Positions 54,644 to 63,340 are shown, counted from the stretch's first letter. The stretch: 64,000 nucleotides of DNA from Palsa-504 sp963744575 (GCA_963744575.1 CAVUUF010000024.1:276662-340661); one strand, 5' to 3'. Translations and numbers: made by a program. Notes: generated from the sequence alone by a model not told the origin.

Positions 54644-55189
54644 TCATGGGGCCAGCGCGGCTAGCAGGGCGGGCGGGTCGTAGCCGCCGCGGTGGACGAC
54701 GCCGTGGATAAACAGGGTCGGCGTGCCGAGCACCTGGTCCGAGGCCAGGCCGCTGCCGGCATCCCGGCGGATCCGGCCGGCCACCGCGCTGCCCGCCCGG
54801 TCCCGGTCGAACGCCGCCACGTCCAGGCCGAGCCGGGCGGCGTAGCTGAGCAGGTCGCCGTCTTCGAGCGCCTTCTGCCGCTGGAACAGCAGCTCGTGCA
54901 TGTCCCAGAACCGGCCCTGCAGCGCGGCGGCCTCGGCTACGGCCGATGCGGCGAGGGCGTGCGGGTGGATGCCGGTCAGCGGAAAGTGCCGGAACACGAA
55001 CCGCATGGTCCCGCCGAGCTGCTGTTCGACTCGCTCGATCGCGTGGAAGGCCTGCCGCGAGTACGGACACTCGTAATCGCCGTACTCGATAATCAGGCGG
55101 CCGGCGGGCGCGCCGCGAACATGATCGACCTTCTCATCCAGCGGCGCCAGGGCCAGCTGGCGGTCCTCCGGCGTTGCGTTGACAGTCAC
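54644..55189 (-). CDS. DsbA-family thioredoxin-like protein (CPYS)
   Basis: 181 aa from GTG 55189 with GGAGG eight bases upstream. EYGDYECPYSRQAFHAIERVEQQLGGTMRFVFRHFPL contains the active-site CPYS: the first Cys is kept and the second is Ser. The helical insert (GRFWDMHELLFQRQKALEDGDLLSYAARLGL) and cis-Pro region VLGTPTLFIHG fit DsbA-like two-layer proteins. There is no signal peptide, so it is cytosolic. With one Cys it may be a glutathione- or mycothiol-type thiol enzyme. Confidence 0.87.
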   Translation of the reverse strand: MTVNATPEDRQLALAPLDEKVDHVRGAPAGRLIIEYGDYECPYSRQAFHAIERVEQQLGGTMRFVFRHFPLTGIHPHALAASAVAEAAALQGRFWDMHELLFQRQKALEDGDLLSYAARLGLDVAAFDRDRAGSAVAGRIRRDAGSGLASDQVLGTPTLFIHGVVHRGGYDPPALLAALAP

Positions 55190-55235
55190 GGAACACCTCC
55201 TGGCGCCTGCGGGCAGATCGGGCTGGCCCGGCGGT

Positions 55236-55595
55236 TCAGTAGCCGACCTGCTGGCGGATGAGGACGACGTGGATGCGGCCGGGCAGCTCCTGGTGGATCT
55301 CCACGATCTTCCCGATCTGGCTGTGCTGCCCGTAGGCGGCCTGCGCGCGGGCGTCTTCCAGCGGCAGGCTGTGCTGGTAGACCCGCTCGTGCGCCGCTGC
55401 CAGCGTGGGTACCAGAGGCGTTGGTCATCACCAGCGAGCCTCCGGGATGAGGGCCAGCACCGGCTGGCGCGCGGCATCGAGATTACCGGCGACCTCGACG
55501 CTGAACCCGTGCTCCTCCAGCGCCACGACGGTCGCCTGCAGCGCGGGCTCATCCGGCAGCGTGGTGAAACGATCAGGGATGGCAGTCGTGCTCAC
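55236..55595 (-). pseudogene. LUD-domain protein with internal deletion and frameshifts
   Basis: From GTG 55595 (GGAGG upstream): FTTLPDEPALQATVVALEEHGFSVEVAGNLDAARQPVLALIPE, a LUD-domain start. The next piece, SLVMTNAS, is in another frame. The last piece is in a third frame, AAHERVYQHSLPLEDARAQAAYGQHSQIGKIVEIHQELPGRIHVVLIRQQVGY, the LUD C-terminus. About 80 central residues are missing. It probably shared an operon with the DsbA-like gene, whose start is 47 bases downstream. Confidence 0.75.
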
Positions 55596-55821
55596 TGCTG
55601 GTCCTCCTTGATGCAGATCGCGCCCGGGAACCCGGGGTCCGGTAGCTGGCTAGGTAATCGAGTGCGCCCGAAGCTACCGGCCATCGAGGTGAGCGGCTGC
55701 CACCCGATTCCGGTGATATTGCGGCCAGCAGCCGCGGCCGCCAGGCGAGGATGGGCGGCCAGGGCCTTCCATCACCCGGTCCCAGCGCATACCCCGGGAT
55801 CGTGAACGACAGGAGTTCGAC

Positions 55822-56250
55822 ATGAGCGACGCGCTCGACTGGAACACGAAGACCATCGCGGAATTCCGAGCGAACCAGGGCAGGGTTGGCGGGAACTTCG
55901 AGAGCGCTCCGATGGTCCTGGTGCATCACCGCGGCCGCAAAAGCGGGCGGGAGTACGTCAACCCGATGATGTACCTCCCGCACGACACCGAGCCTGACCT
56001 CATCTACGTCTTCGCAACCAAGGCTGGAGCACCCACCAACCCGGACTGGTACCACCACCTGACCGCCGCCGGTGACGGCAGTGTCGAACGCGGAACCGAG
56101 ACATACAAGGTGACCGTCCGCGAATTGACCGGCGCTGAACGCGACCGCATCTACGCCGAGCAAGCGCGGCGCTACCCAGGCTTTGCCGAGTACGCACGCC
56201 AAACTGCTGGAGTCCGCACCATTCCTGTGCTCGAACTTAGGCGGGCGTAG
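55822..56250 (+). CDS. Deazaflavin (F420)-dependent nitroreductase-family protein
   Basis: 142 aa from ATG 55822 with AGGAG seven bases upstream. WNTKTIAEFRANQGRVGGNFESAPMVLVHHRGRKSGREYVNPMMYLP, then YVFATKAGAPTNPDWYHHLTAAGDGSVE and ERDRIYAEQARRYPGFAEYARQT. These are the split-barrel Ddn/DUF385 landmarks, with the KSGREY and GAPTNPDWYHHL segments that bind F420. It reduces quinones or nitro compounds in related mycobacterial enzymes; the natural substrate here is unknown. Confidence 0.9.
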   Translation: MSDALDWNTKTIAEFRANQGRVGGNFESAPMVLVHHRGRKSGREYVNPMMYLPHDTEPDLIYVFATKAGAPTNPDWYHHLTAAGDGSVERGTETYKVTVRELTGAERDRIYAEQARRYPGFAEYARQTAGVRTIPVLELRRA

Positions 56251-56323
56251 CCCATACCCCTATGACCGGCCAGCGAGGTCCTGGTGACCTTCAAGGAACA
56301 CACCCGCCACATCGACTGGTCGC

Positions 56324-57403
56324 TCACCGTCGGCCGGCGGCGGAGGCCCCATGGGTGTTGAGAATCGTACGGTGCAGGTCGAGCAGGGTGGGCACGTCGT
56401 CGGCTTGCACGCGGCCCATGCCGCACTCGGTGCAGATGCCCCATTCTCTTGATCCTGCCGTGGATTTGGCGAGGTGGATGTCGATGTGGGCGACCTGTTC
56501 GGCGGTGGTGCCGGCGGCCTGGCTGGCTGGGTAGTAGGGCACGAGCGCGAAGTACAGCTCGGTTCCTGGCCCGGTCCGAAGGTCGGCCAGCGGCGCGAAG
56601 TAGTCGCTGTCGTGCTGTGCCTGGGGCACGGTGAAGGAGAACCAGTTAACCGGCCTGCGCGCCGCCGCGGTGACGGCGTTGGCGACCTGAACCTGCATGG
56701 CCAGTGACTCCGGTTGCTTGAAGTGCTGATGCCCGGCGTCGCCGTAGCACAGGTGCATGCCGACTGGCACGTCGCCGGGTATTTGGTCGGCGCAGCGGGC
56801 CAGCCCTGGCGTGACCTGCCCCAGCGGGGTTCTGGCGAAGCCAAAGCCGCCCTCCAGCATCGCGAATTCCACGGCGATATCCCATTGCACGGCGACCTGC
56901 TCGTGCGGGAGCTGCGCAAGCGCGCGGTCGAGATCGGCGAACAAGGCGGCCTGGTATGAGGCGACCAGCCGATCCTGGTCTTCGGGGACGAAGGTCCCGG
57001 CGATCGGCGCTATCGGCGTCGGGTACTGCATCTGAAAGCGCACCCGGGGCGGGATCGTCCCGGCATCCTGCAGGCGGCGGAAGATCTGATAGGAGTCGGT
57101 GTATGCGGACGCGTACCCCAGGTCGGGCCAGCGCACGTCTTCCGCCGCCACCCCGTCGGCCAGGCGCAGCAGCGGCCTCGGCGGCAGGTCAACGCCGGGC
57201 AGCTCCCGCGTCCCAGCGGGCTGGAAGTCCGGCATCGCCGCGAACTTCTGTACCTGGAACATGATCCAGTAGTAGCGCTCGCCGGTCTCGCCGTCAGTGA
57301 TGCGGCGAACGCCGCGGGTGATGCGCGAGCTGATCTCGCGCATCACCGTCTCGGTGTCGGGAAGATTGACTGACCCATTGAAGTGCACGCTGTCGGGCGG
57401 CAT
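56324..57403 (-). CDS. MetE/UROD-like TIM-barrel protein with Cys motif
   Basis: 359 aa from ATG 57403 with GGAGG seven bases upstream. GSVNLPDTETVMREI starts a barrel. PTPIAPIAGTFV, AVQWDIAVEFAMLEG, VGMHLCYGDAGHQHF, PVNWFSFTVPQ and the late EWGICTECGMGRV resemble cobalamin-independent methionine-synthase-like barrels. There the His, Glu and Cys ligate zinc; here HLCYGD and CTEC are the candidate ligands. The length is about half of MetE. The substrate is unknown; a methyltransferase or lyase is possible. Confidence 0.68.
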   Translation of the reverse strand: MPPDSVHFNGSVNLPDTETVMREISSRITRGVRRITDGETGERYYWIMFQVQKFAAMPDFQPAGTRELPGVDLPPRPLLRLADGVAAEDVRWPDLGYASAYTDSYQIFRRLQDAGTIPPRVRFQMQYPTPIAPIAGTFVPEDQDRLVASYQAALFADLDRALAQLPHEQVAVQWDIAVEFAMLEGGFGFARTPLGQVTPGLARCADQIPGDVPVGMHLCYGDAGHQHFKQPESLAMQVQVANAVTAAARRPVNWFSFTVPQAQHDSDYFAPLADLRTGPGTELYFALVPYYPASQAAGTTAEQVAHIDIHLAKSTAGSREWGICTECGMGRVQADDVPTLLDLHRTILNTHGASAAGRR

Positions 57404-57739
57404 CGCGGTCCTCCGGTACGAGACGGGTCTCGGCGTTGGGTTGTTGCAGCGGCTGCGGCAGCTCCGCTATGGCGGCTAACTGGCGTCCGCGACCGAGACC
57501 AACGAGCCAGGCGATGAGCATATCCCGGCACGCCCAGGGCGCCGCAAGGTTCGGGTGAGAACCGCTCCCAGAAAGTGTGGACTCCGCATTCCCGCTGCCT
57601 GGCAATTATGGGTCGCCTCCACCTGGCATTAAGACCGTCTGTGACCGCCGGACAACGACTGCCGGTAAAGTCGCCTGGTCAACGTACATCCGAAGACGGC
57701 CTGCCTCAACGATCACCAATGACCTCGCCGCCGAGAGTT
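57404..57739. other. Intergenic region with no gene seen
   Basis: About 335 bases upstream of the MetE-like gene. No coding frame with a domain. Confidence 0.4.
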
Positions 57740-57781
57740 CGCAACGAGAGGGTCAGGGGTTCAAATCTCTTCAGCTCCACC
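57740..57781 (+). pseudogene. tmRNA (ssrA)-like or tRNA 3' end fragment
   Basis: A T arm AGGGG-TTCAAAT-CTCTT is followed by CAGCTCCACC. The CAGCTCCACC acceptor end is typical of tmRNA 3' ends. No 5' partner (GGGGCTG) or anticodon arm is nearby, so only the 3' end is present. Integrative elements commonly use the ssrA 3' end as attachment site and leave such a copy. Confidence 0.55.
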
Positions 57782-57938
57782 GAGTTCTAGCAGGTCAGAG
57801 ACCTAGTTTCGGCTCCAGTCGCCGCGGCCGCGCGCGGCCACAAACCCCGCATCGGCCGGTTGCGGTGTCGCTGACCAGGCGGGCGACACCCCTGCCGACC
57901 GGTGGCGGGATTCCTGGTCAGGCACGGCCATCGGCTAG

Positions 57939-58226
57939 GGCGGCACCCTGAAGAACTTCGACCTAGCACCAGACTTCGCCGAGCGAATCCGCGCCGCTAA
58001 CCGCGAAACGCGCATCGTCGGCACCACCGTTCCCAACTACTTCCGCCAACCCTACGGTCCCGGCTGGGCGCTGGCCGGCGACGCCGGCTACAACAAGGAC
58101 CCCATCACCGCGCAAGGTATCTCTGACGCCTTCCAGGACGCCGAACGGTGCGCCACCCGCGCTTGGCTCCTGGCTGGCCGCCAGGCGCAGGCACGCGGCC
58201 GGCCCGCGGTCAACCTCGCCAAGTGA
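57939..58226 (+). pseudogene. FAD-dependent oxidoreductase C-terminal fragment
   Basis: 95 codons to TGA 58224-58226, preceded in frame by TAG 57936. FAERIRAANRETRIVGTTVPNYFRQPYGPGWALAGDAGYNKDPITAQGISDAFQDAE contains the GD motif (ALAGDAGYNKDPITAQGISDAF) of PHBH/geranylgeranyl-reductase-type flavoproteins. The N-terminal FAD domain is absent. It begins about 160 bases after the ssrA-like 3' end and looks cut by an old integration or deletion. Confidence 0.75.
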
Positions 58227-58486
58227 CAGCAGTCAGACGACGTTCATTTACTGCCCGGCGTACCAGGAGACGACGGCGCGCCGTCAGGTGCGGCCTTCGC
58301 CGACATAGCGGCCCGGTTCAGCATGGGCTGTCACGCCCACTTCGGGATGACCTCCACGAGCAGGCCCACTCCTACGGTCCTGAGAAGTGCTGCAGCCGCA
58401 GCGCCCTGCGACACCCAGGCGAGAGGCAGCCCGGCCGGTGTCGCCGCGCCGGGGCCGCATCGATGCGGCCGTGGCGCTGCGTCGCG

Positions 58487-58657
58487 CTAGCCGCGCCGAG
58501 GGCGCCTGGCCACGAGCCACACGACGGTGAAGACGGCCATCGCGATCAGCCCGATGATGAGGAACGTCTTGAGCGTTGCGAAGATCCCGCCCGCAGCCGT
58601 GACGGCGAGCCAGATGGCGAGGATCGCGCCGAGGATTGTCCCGATGATCCGGCCCAT
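58487..58657 (-). CDS. 56-residue membrane protein
   Basis: From ATG 58657: MGRIIGTILGAILAIWLAVTAAGG, FATLKTFLIIGLIAMAVFTVVWLVARRPRRG. Two hydrophobic helices, a small-residue-rich first helix and a basic C-terminus (positive inside). The composition and length fit the small actinobacterial membrane proteins of unknown role. No frame break. Confidence 0.7.
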   Translation of the reverse strand: MGRIIGTILGAILAIWLAVTAAGGIFATLKTFLIIGLIAMAVFTVVWLVARRPRRG

Positions 58658-58911
58658 GCACCCAGTATGCGCCCGGCGCCCTGGCAGGCTGCCCTGGGTC
58701 GCAGCCGTCCTTGACGCCGTACCGGAGAAGTGTCACCATCCGGTGGCAGTCCGGCCGGGCCTTTGCGCCTTTCCTCGGTCAAGCGGCCAGGGTCCTGATC
58801 AAATTCCCGGCCGGGACACTAGCGGTAGCCCGGTCGGGGGTGGAACATCAGAGAGTGCAACCCGGCCCAGGGTGCTACGAAGAACGCGACCGGCTGACCG
58901 GCCGTGATGGC

Positions 58912-59373
58912 ATGGGTCTGGCCGCTGGCCTGCTGGCCATCGGCTTGGGGTTGCTCTGGCATACGCAGGCGATCTTCTTGGTGATCGGCGTCGTTCTGGT
59001 GGCCCTGACGGTGATCGCGCTCGCCCGGCACCAGCTCGCCTTCCGCGCCGACCATACGGGCATCTTGCTTCCTGGGCAGCCGGATAGGCTGACCGCGCGC
59101 CGGGGCGCGGCCGTGCTGATTCCGTGGGCCAATGTCGAGCAGATCATCCTCTACTCGCGCGAGCGGTGCGAGCAGGCTCCGGTTCAGCACATCGGAATCC
59201 AGCGTCACACTGGCGGCCTGGAGGCTCGCAGGATCACCAGCTGGCGGCTCGACCGCGACCGCCTGGCGGCCGTCACCGCGGCGCTGGCGCCCGATATCCG
59301 TATCGTCGGCGCCACTGGCAAGCCCGGGCGCGGCATTGAAGGACCGGGCCAGGTGCGCGGCAGCACGAGGTAG
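58912..59373 (+). CDS. Membrane-anchored PH-like hypothetical protein
   Basis: About 153 aa from ATG 58912 (an earlier start is possible). Two hydrophobic segments (LAAGLLAIGLGLLWHTQ, AIFLVIGVVLVALTVIAL) are followed by a soluble part: ADHTGILLPGQP, AVLIPWANVEQIILYSRE and ITSWRLDRDRLAAVTAAL. That order of strands and final helix is like bacterial PH domains. Function is unknown. Confidence 0.6.
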   Translation: MGLAAGLLAIGLGLLWHTQAIFLVIGVVLVALTVIALARHQLAFRADHTGILLPGQPDRLTARRGAAVLIPWANVEQIILYSRERCEQAPVQHIGIQRHTGGLEARRITSWRLDRDRLAAVTAALAPDIRIVGATGKPGRGIEGPGQVRGSTR

Positions 59374-59475
59374 GAAGATCACCGGTGTGGCCGCCCGCGG
59401 CTGGTGCCGACCCTGCCAGGCCAGGCCCAAGCAGGTGACGTCGGGTCGGTAGTCTGACGAGGGACCGGGGCACGC

Positions 59476-59691
59476 GTGCCGCGCGGCGCCCGGCCGGTGG
59501 TGCGGGTTCGCGGCGGGGGCGGCGGGCGGGTCAGCGTCGCCGGGGTGGCGTGCTACCGGCCCGGCGACCGGCCGCATCTGTTTTACAAGCTGCGCGTGTA
59601 CCGCCGCCGCAAGGGCGAGGTCAAGGGGTTCAGCTGGGCAGATTATCGGGACCTGATCATCGCTGCCCACCGCGAGCTGGCCTCCACCTGA
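59476..59691 (+). pseudogene. IS630-type transposase internal fragment
   Basis: 71 codons: VRGGGGGRVSVAGVACYRPGDRPHLFYKLRVYRRRKGEVKGFSWADYRDLIIAAHREL. This matches the middle of IS630 DDE transposases (GRVSVAGxxCxxPGxRxxLxYxxxxYRxRKGExKGFxxxDYxxLxxAAHxxL). Both ends of the gene are missing. Confidence 0.65.
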
Positions 59692-59744
59692 TCGATGGCT
59701 GCCTGGCCGCCACCGGCCTGAGAATCGAACCATCTGATATCCTG

Positions 59745-59783
59745 TTGACTTTCAAGTATTTACCGATAACATACTCAGTATGT
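59745..59783 (+). promoter_or_regulatory. Promoter with 15-bp palindromic PadR-type operator
   Basis: TTGACT at 59745-59750 and TAACAT at 59767-59772 (16-base spacing) form a likely promoter. ACATACTCAGTATGT (59769-59783) is a perfect palindrome covering the -10 box and the start of transcription, 22 bases before the PadR gene. PadR proteins usually repress themselves through such ATAC-GTAT sites. Confidence 0.65.
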
Positions 59784-59805
59784 CTCGGGTAAGTGAGAAG
59801 CGGTC

Positions 59806-60375
59806 ATGAGTGTCAGGCACGCTCTGCTCGCGCTGCTGAGCGAGGGGCCCAGATACGGGATGCAGCTCCGGGAGGACTTCGAGGCCGCGACGGGCGACGT
59901 GTGGCCGCTCAACGTCGGCCAGGTCTATACGACCCTGCAGCGGCTGGAGCGGGATGGCCTGGTCGAGTCGGACAGCGGGGACGACGAGCAGCAGAAGAGC
60001 TACCTGATCACCGCCCGTGGCCGCGCTGAGCTGGGCGAATGGCTGCACATGCCGCCGGGCCCGGCTCCGCCGCCGCGCGATGAGCTGGTGACCAAGGTGC
60101 TCCTGGCGGTCCGGGTGCCCGGCACCGACGTGCACGAGGTGATCCAGGCGCACCGCCGCCAGGTGGTGGAGCTCATGCAGGAGTGGACCCGGGTCAAGGA
60201 GGAGCCGGCCGAGTTCGACCTGCCGCTCGCCCTGGTGATCGACTCCGAGCTGACCCGCCTCGGGGCGGTCGCGCGATGGCTCGACCTGGCCGACGAGCAC
60301 GTCAGGCACGCGGCCGCAGAGCCCGCGCCGGCCCGTGCCGCGAAGCTGAGGCGCCGGGTAGTGGTCCGGCGATGA
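59806..60375 (+). CDS. PadR-family transcriptional regulator
   Basis: 189 aa. The N-terminal winged helix (VRHALLALLSEGPRYGMQLREDFEAATGDVWPLNVGQVYTTLQRLERDGLVESD, ending KSYLITARGRAELGEWL) is the PadR domain. The C-terminal helical part (VIQAHRRQVVELMQEWTRV, LALVIDSELTRLGAVARWLDLADEHV) is the Vir_act_alpha_C dimerisation domain. It sits behind a perfect palindrome and probably represses itself and perhaps the sedolisin gene downstream. Confidence 0.92.
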   Translation: MSVRHALLALLSEGPRYGMQLREDFEAATGDVWPLNVGQVYTTLQRLERDGLVESDSGDDEQQKSYLITARGRAELGEWLHMPPGPAPPPRDELVTKVLLAVRVPGTDVHEVIQAHRRQVVELMQEWTRVKEEPAEFDLPLALVIDSELTRLGAVARWLDLADEHVRHAAAEPAPARAAKLRRRVVVRR

Positions 60376-60637
60376 ACAGGAACGCCAGTCGCGCGTGCAG
60401 CGTCAGTCGCGCAGGGCGGGGTACCCGGCGAAGGTGCGCATCGCCCGGTCGCCGAGGATCGTCAGCAGCGGGCCGGCCACCGGGCTCACCAGCCGTGCGC
60501 CGGGCAGCTGCTGCCGTGACCCCGTGCGGGGCCTATTCAGGTGCACCGGCAGACACCGCTCAGCCGCATATCGCGGTCGGGAAGCCCGACGCTAGCGCGA
60601 CCGGCGGGATCACCAGCCGGAACGCAAGGAGCACGCC
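60376..60637. other. Intergenic region with a possible minus-strand gene end
   Basis: No intact gene. The minus strand reads LPGARLVSPVAGPLLTILGDRAMRTFAGYPALRD-stop near 60530-60400, which has protein-like composition but no identifiable family. The rest contains the sedolisin leader. Confidence 0.35.
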
Positions 60638-62020
60638 ATGATCAAGTCTCCCGCGGCCGTCCCGCGCGGCCGGCGGCTGCGACTGCTGGCCGCGGCCATG
60701 CCGCTGGCAGCCCTGCTCGCCACGGCCTGCAGCCCGGCCCAGACAGGCGCAACCAGCAGCGGCGGACCAGCCCGGCAGCCGGCCGCCCCGCCGCCCAGCT
60801 CGACTGCCGACTGTGACTCGCTCGCCACCTGCTACACGCCGCAGCAGCTCCAGGTGGCCTACGGCCTCAAGCCGCTCCTCGACCGCGGGATCAACGGCCG
60901 CGGCGAGACCGTGGTGCTGCCCGAACTCGCCGAATCGCAGTTGAACCCGCCGCTGGTCACCGACATGCGCCAGGACATGGCGGCCTTCGACAATATGTTC
61001 CACCTGCCGGCCGCGCGGATGCGGGTCGTCACCACGCTCGCCGGAGCCGGTTCCCCCTGGCTGGCTTTCGGCGAGGAGGTGCTGGACGCCGAGATGGTGC
61101 ACGCGCTCGCCCCCGATGCCACCCTGGTCATCCTCCTGGTCCCGTCGACGTCCCTGGACAACACCAACAACGCGGTCTCCGCCGCCGTCGACTCGCTCCG
61201 TCTCGGCAGCACGGAAGGCGGCGTCATGTCGATCAGCGCCGCAGGGCAGATCGGCGGCGAGCACTGCGTGAGCCGTGCCCATGCCAGCAGCGTGAACGCG
61301 GCACTCCAGACGGCCGCTAGCCGCCACGTGACGGTGGTCGCCGCCTCGGGCGACATCGGAGCGGTGGCCGAACCGTGCGATGTCTACGGGGCGCTGGCCG
61401 GCGGCGGCACGTTCACCCCGGTCAAGGAGGTCAACCTGCTGGCCTCCGATCCGCTCGTACTCAGCGCGGGCGGCACCAGCCTGACCGCCAGCCACACCAC
61501 CGGCGTCTGGCAGGGCGAGACCGCCTGGGGCCTGCCGTACGGCGACCCGGGATCGGCCTTCCAGGCATCCGGCGGCGGGTTCAGCCGCCTGTTCCCCCGG
61601 CCCGGCTACCAGGACAGCGTCCCCGGCATCCGGGCCACCCGAGGGGTGCCCGACGTGTCGGCCGACGCCAACGGCCACACCGGCATGGCGATCGTCCTCA
61701 GCGCCCACGGCAGGACCATGATCCGCGACAGCGGCGGTACCAGCGCCAGCGCCCCGATCTGGGCCGCGCTGATCGCCCTGGCCAACCAGTACGCCGGGCG
61801 CCACCTTGGTCTCGTCAACCCGGCCATCTACCAGATCGCCCGTGGCCCCCGGTACCACCCGGCCTTCCACGACGTCACCAAGGGAAACAACACCGTGCAG
61901 TTCCCGCCCAAGACGATCACCGGCTACCAGGCGGCACCCGGCTGGGATCCGGTCACCGGCTGGGGCAGCCCCGACGCGCAGGCGCTCATCCCGCTGCTCG
62001 CACGCTACGCTATGCCTTAA
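60638..62020 (+). CDS. Sedolisin (S53) serine-carboxyl peptidase, lipoprotein
   Basis: 460 aa from ATG 60638. A signal peptide ends in the lipobox LLATAC (Cys31), so it is lipid-anchored outside. The sedolisin triad is E146-x3-D150 (EEVLD) and Ser369 (SGGTSASAP), with oxyanion Asp239 (ASGDIGA). The calcium region is near FHDVTKG and GWDPVTGWGSP. No long propeptide precedes the catalytic domain, unlike most sedolisins (about 200 aa of pro-domain), so it may lack autoprocessing. It probably degrades proteins in acidic surroundings. Confidence 0.9.
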   Translation: MIKSPAAVPRGRRLRLLAAAMPLAALLATACSPAQTGATSSGGPARQPAAPPPSSTADCDSLATCYTPQQLQVAYGLKPLLDRGINGRGETVVLPELAESQLNPPLVTDMRQDMAAFDNMFHLPAARMRVVTTLAGAGSPWLAFGEEVLDAEMVHALAPDATLVILLVPSTSLDNTNNAVSAAVDSLRLGSTEGGVMSISAAGQIGGEHCVSRAHASSVNAALQTAASRHVTVVAASGDIGAVAEPCDVYGALAGGGTFTPVKEVNLLASDPLVLSAGGTSLTASHTTGVWQGETAWGLPYGDPGSAFQASGGGFSRLFPRPGYQDSVPGIRATRGVPDVSADANGHTGMAIVLSAHGRTMIRDSGGTSASAPIWAALIALANQYAGRHLGLVNPAIYQIARGPRYHPAFHDVTKGNNTVQFPPKTITGYQAAPGWDPVTGWGSPDAQALIPLLARYAMP

Positions 62021-62052
62021 CATCCGGGACGGCTGCGGCTGGGGCGGCCGCG

Positions 62053-62910
62053 CTATGCGGGCTGGGAGTTGCTGGGGCAGGCCGGGTAAGCGCGGGCGGC
62101 TTCCCGGTAGTCGGCGACGGAGGTCATCAGCTTGTCGGCGCCGCTGAGCCGGTTGAGGGCTGGCCCTAGGCCGGGGAAGTAATCCATGAGCGCTTTGAGG
62201 AGCCGGCCCGGGCCGATGCTGACGACGATCTCGGCTTTGGGGTTGCCGATGGCGCGCAGCGTGGCCGCGGCGACCTTCTGCGGGCTTACGGAGAAGGCGG
62301 TGCTGGCGGTCAGGCCGGTCTCGACGAGGGTGCGGGCGCTGACCCCGGTGTCCTTGACGGGGCCAAGAATGATGCTGGTGGCCGTCACCCCGGTGTCCCG
62401 GTAGTCACTGTGCAGCACCCGGCTGAAGGCGGTGAGCCCGTCCTTGGCCGCGGCGTAGGCCTCGGTGTAGGGGAAGCTGGTATGCCCGGCCAGCGAGGAG
62501 ATGTTGATGATCCGGCCATATCGCCGTTCGAGCATGCCGGGCAGCAGGAGCCGGGCGAGCAGCAGCGGGCTGATCAGGTCGACCTGCAGCACGTTTTCGA
62601 TTTCGGCCGGGGTGAGCACGTGGAATCGGGTCTGCGGCTCGGCGGCCGCGTTGTTGACCAGCACGTCGACGGTCTCTAGCTCGGCGGCGGCCGCCTCGGC
62701 GATCTGGCGGACGGCGCTCGGGTCGCCGAGGTCGACCGCCGCGACCGCGGCCTTGCTGCCGTCGGTCTCCAGTTCCCTGGCCAGGTGGGCGAGTTCGGCT
62801 TCGGAGCGGGCTGCCAGCAGCAGGTTCATGTGCCGGGGGGCGAGGGCCCGGGCGATGTGCTGCCCGATGCCGTGCGAGGCGCCGGTGACGATGGCGTTGC
62901 GCGGTTCCAT
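62053..62910 (-). CDS. Short-chain dehydrogenase/reductase
   Basis: 285 aa from ATG 62910. TGASHGIGQHIARAL, AARSEAELAHLARELE, NNAA, then NISSLAGHTSFPYTEAYAAAKDGLTAFSR with Ser, Tyr and Lys. The C-terminal third (VVSIGPGRLLKALMDYFPGLGPALNRLSG) includes a hydrophobic patch, typical of membrane-associated SDRs that act on lipids or steroids. It converges with the sedolisin gene; the stops are 32 bases apart. Confidence 0.9.
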   Translation of the reverse strand: MEPRNAIVTGASHGIGQHIARALAPRHMNLLLAARSEAELAHLARELETDGSKAAVAAVDLGDPSAVRQIAEAAAAELETVDVLVNNAAAEPQTRFHVLTPAEIENVLQVDLISPLLLARLLLPGMLERRYGRIINISSLAGHTSFPYTEAYAAAKDGLTAFSRVLHSDYRDTGVTATSIILGPVKDTGVSARTLVETGLTASTAFSVSPQKVAAATLRAIGNPKAEIVVSIGPGRLLKALMDYFPGLGPALNRLSGADKLMTSVADYREAARAYPACPSNSQPA

Positions 62911-63041
62911 TCCGCTTGCTCCCTCCGGTTGCCTCCGAGCGCACGGCGGTCAGCACACCCACACCCCAGCGTCTCGGCCGCAGCAACACCAGCCGCTAGA
63001 TCGTTCTGTACTTCCTCACATCCGTCCGGGGGCGGCTTGGT

Positions 63042-63340
63042 TCAGGGCTGGCGCCGGGCCAGCAGGTACACGCGGCGCGTCTCGACTTCCTGGGGATAGC
63101 TCAACCGCTCCAGACGCATCTCAACCCGGAATCCTGCCCGCTCCATGGCCTTGGCGATAATCCGACGGCTCGAAGAAGCGGAAGTCCACGTCCGCCTCAT
63201 GGCCCAGCCATTCGGCCAGCTGCCTCACCTCCGAGCCGATATGAAAGGCAACCAGGAAAAGCGAGCCCAGCCGCAGCACCCGATGGATCTCACCGAATGC
63301 CCGGCTCAGCTGGCGACGGTGTCGTAACTCTGGCGGACCG
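63042..63340 (-). pseudogene. SAM methyltransferase C-terminal fragment, frameshifted
   Basis: Fragment: SRAFGEIHRVLRLGSLFLVAFHIGSEVRQLAEWLGHEADVDFRFFEPS, then in another frame AKAMERAGFRVEMRLERLSYPQEVETRRVYLLARRQP and stop 63042-63044. This is the second half of a class I methyltransferase. The N-terminal SAM-binding motif (GxGxG) is not found upstream. Confidence 0.7.

Noticed and set aside
57730..57781. Complete tRNA-Ala (loop TTCGCAA with anticodon CGC)
   Set aside because: The bases around that loop do not pair into an anticodon stem, and no D arm or 5' acceptor strand exists; only the 3' end is convincing.
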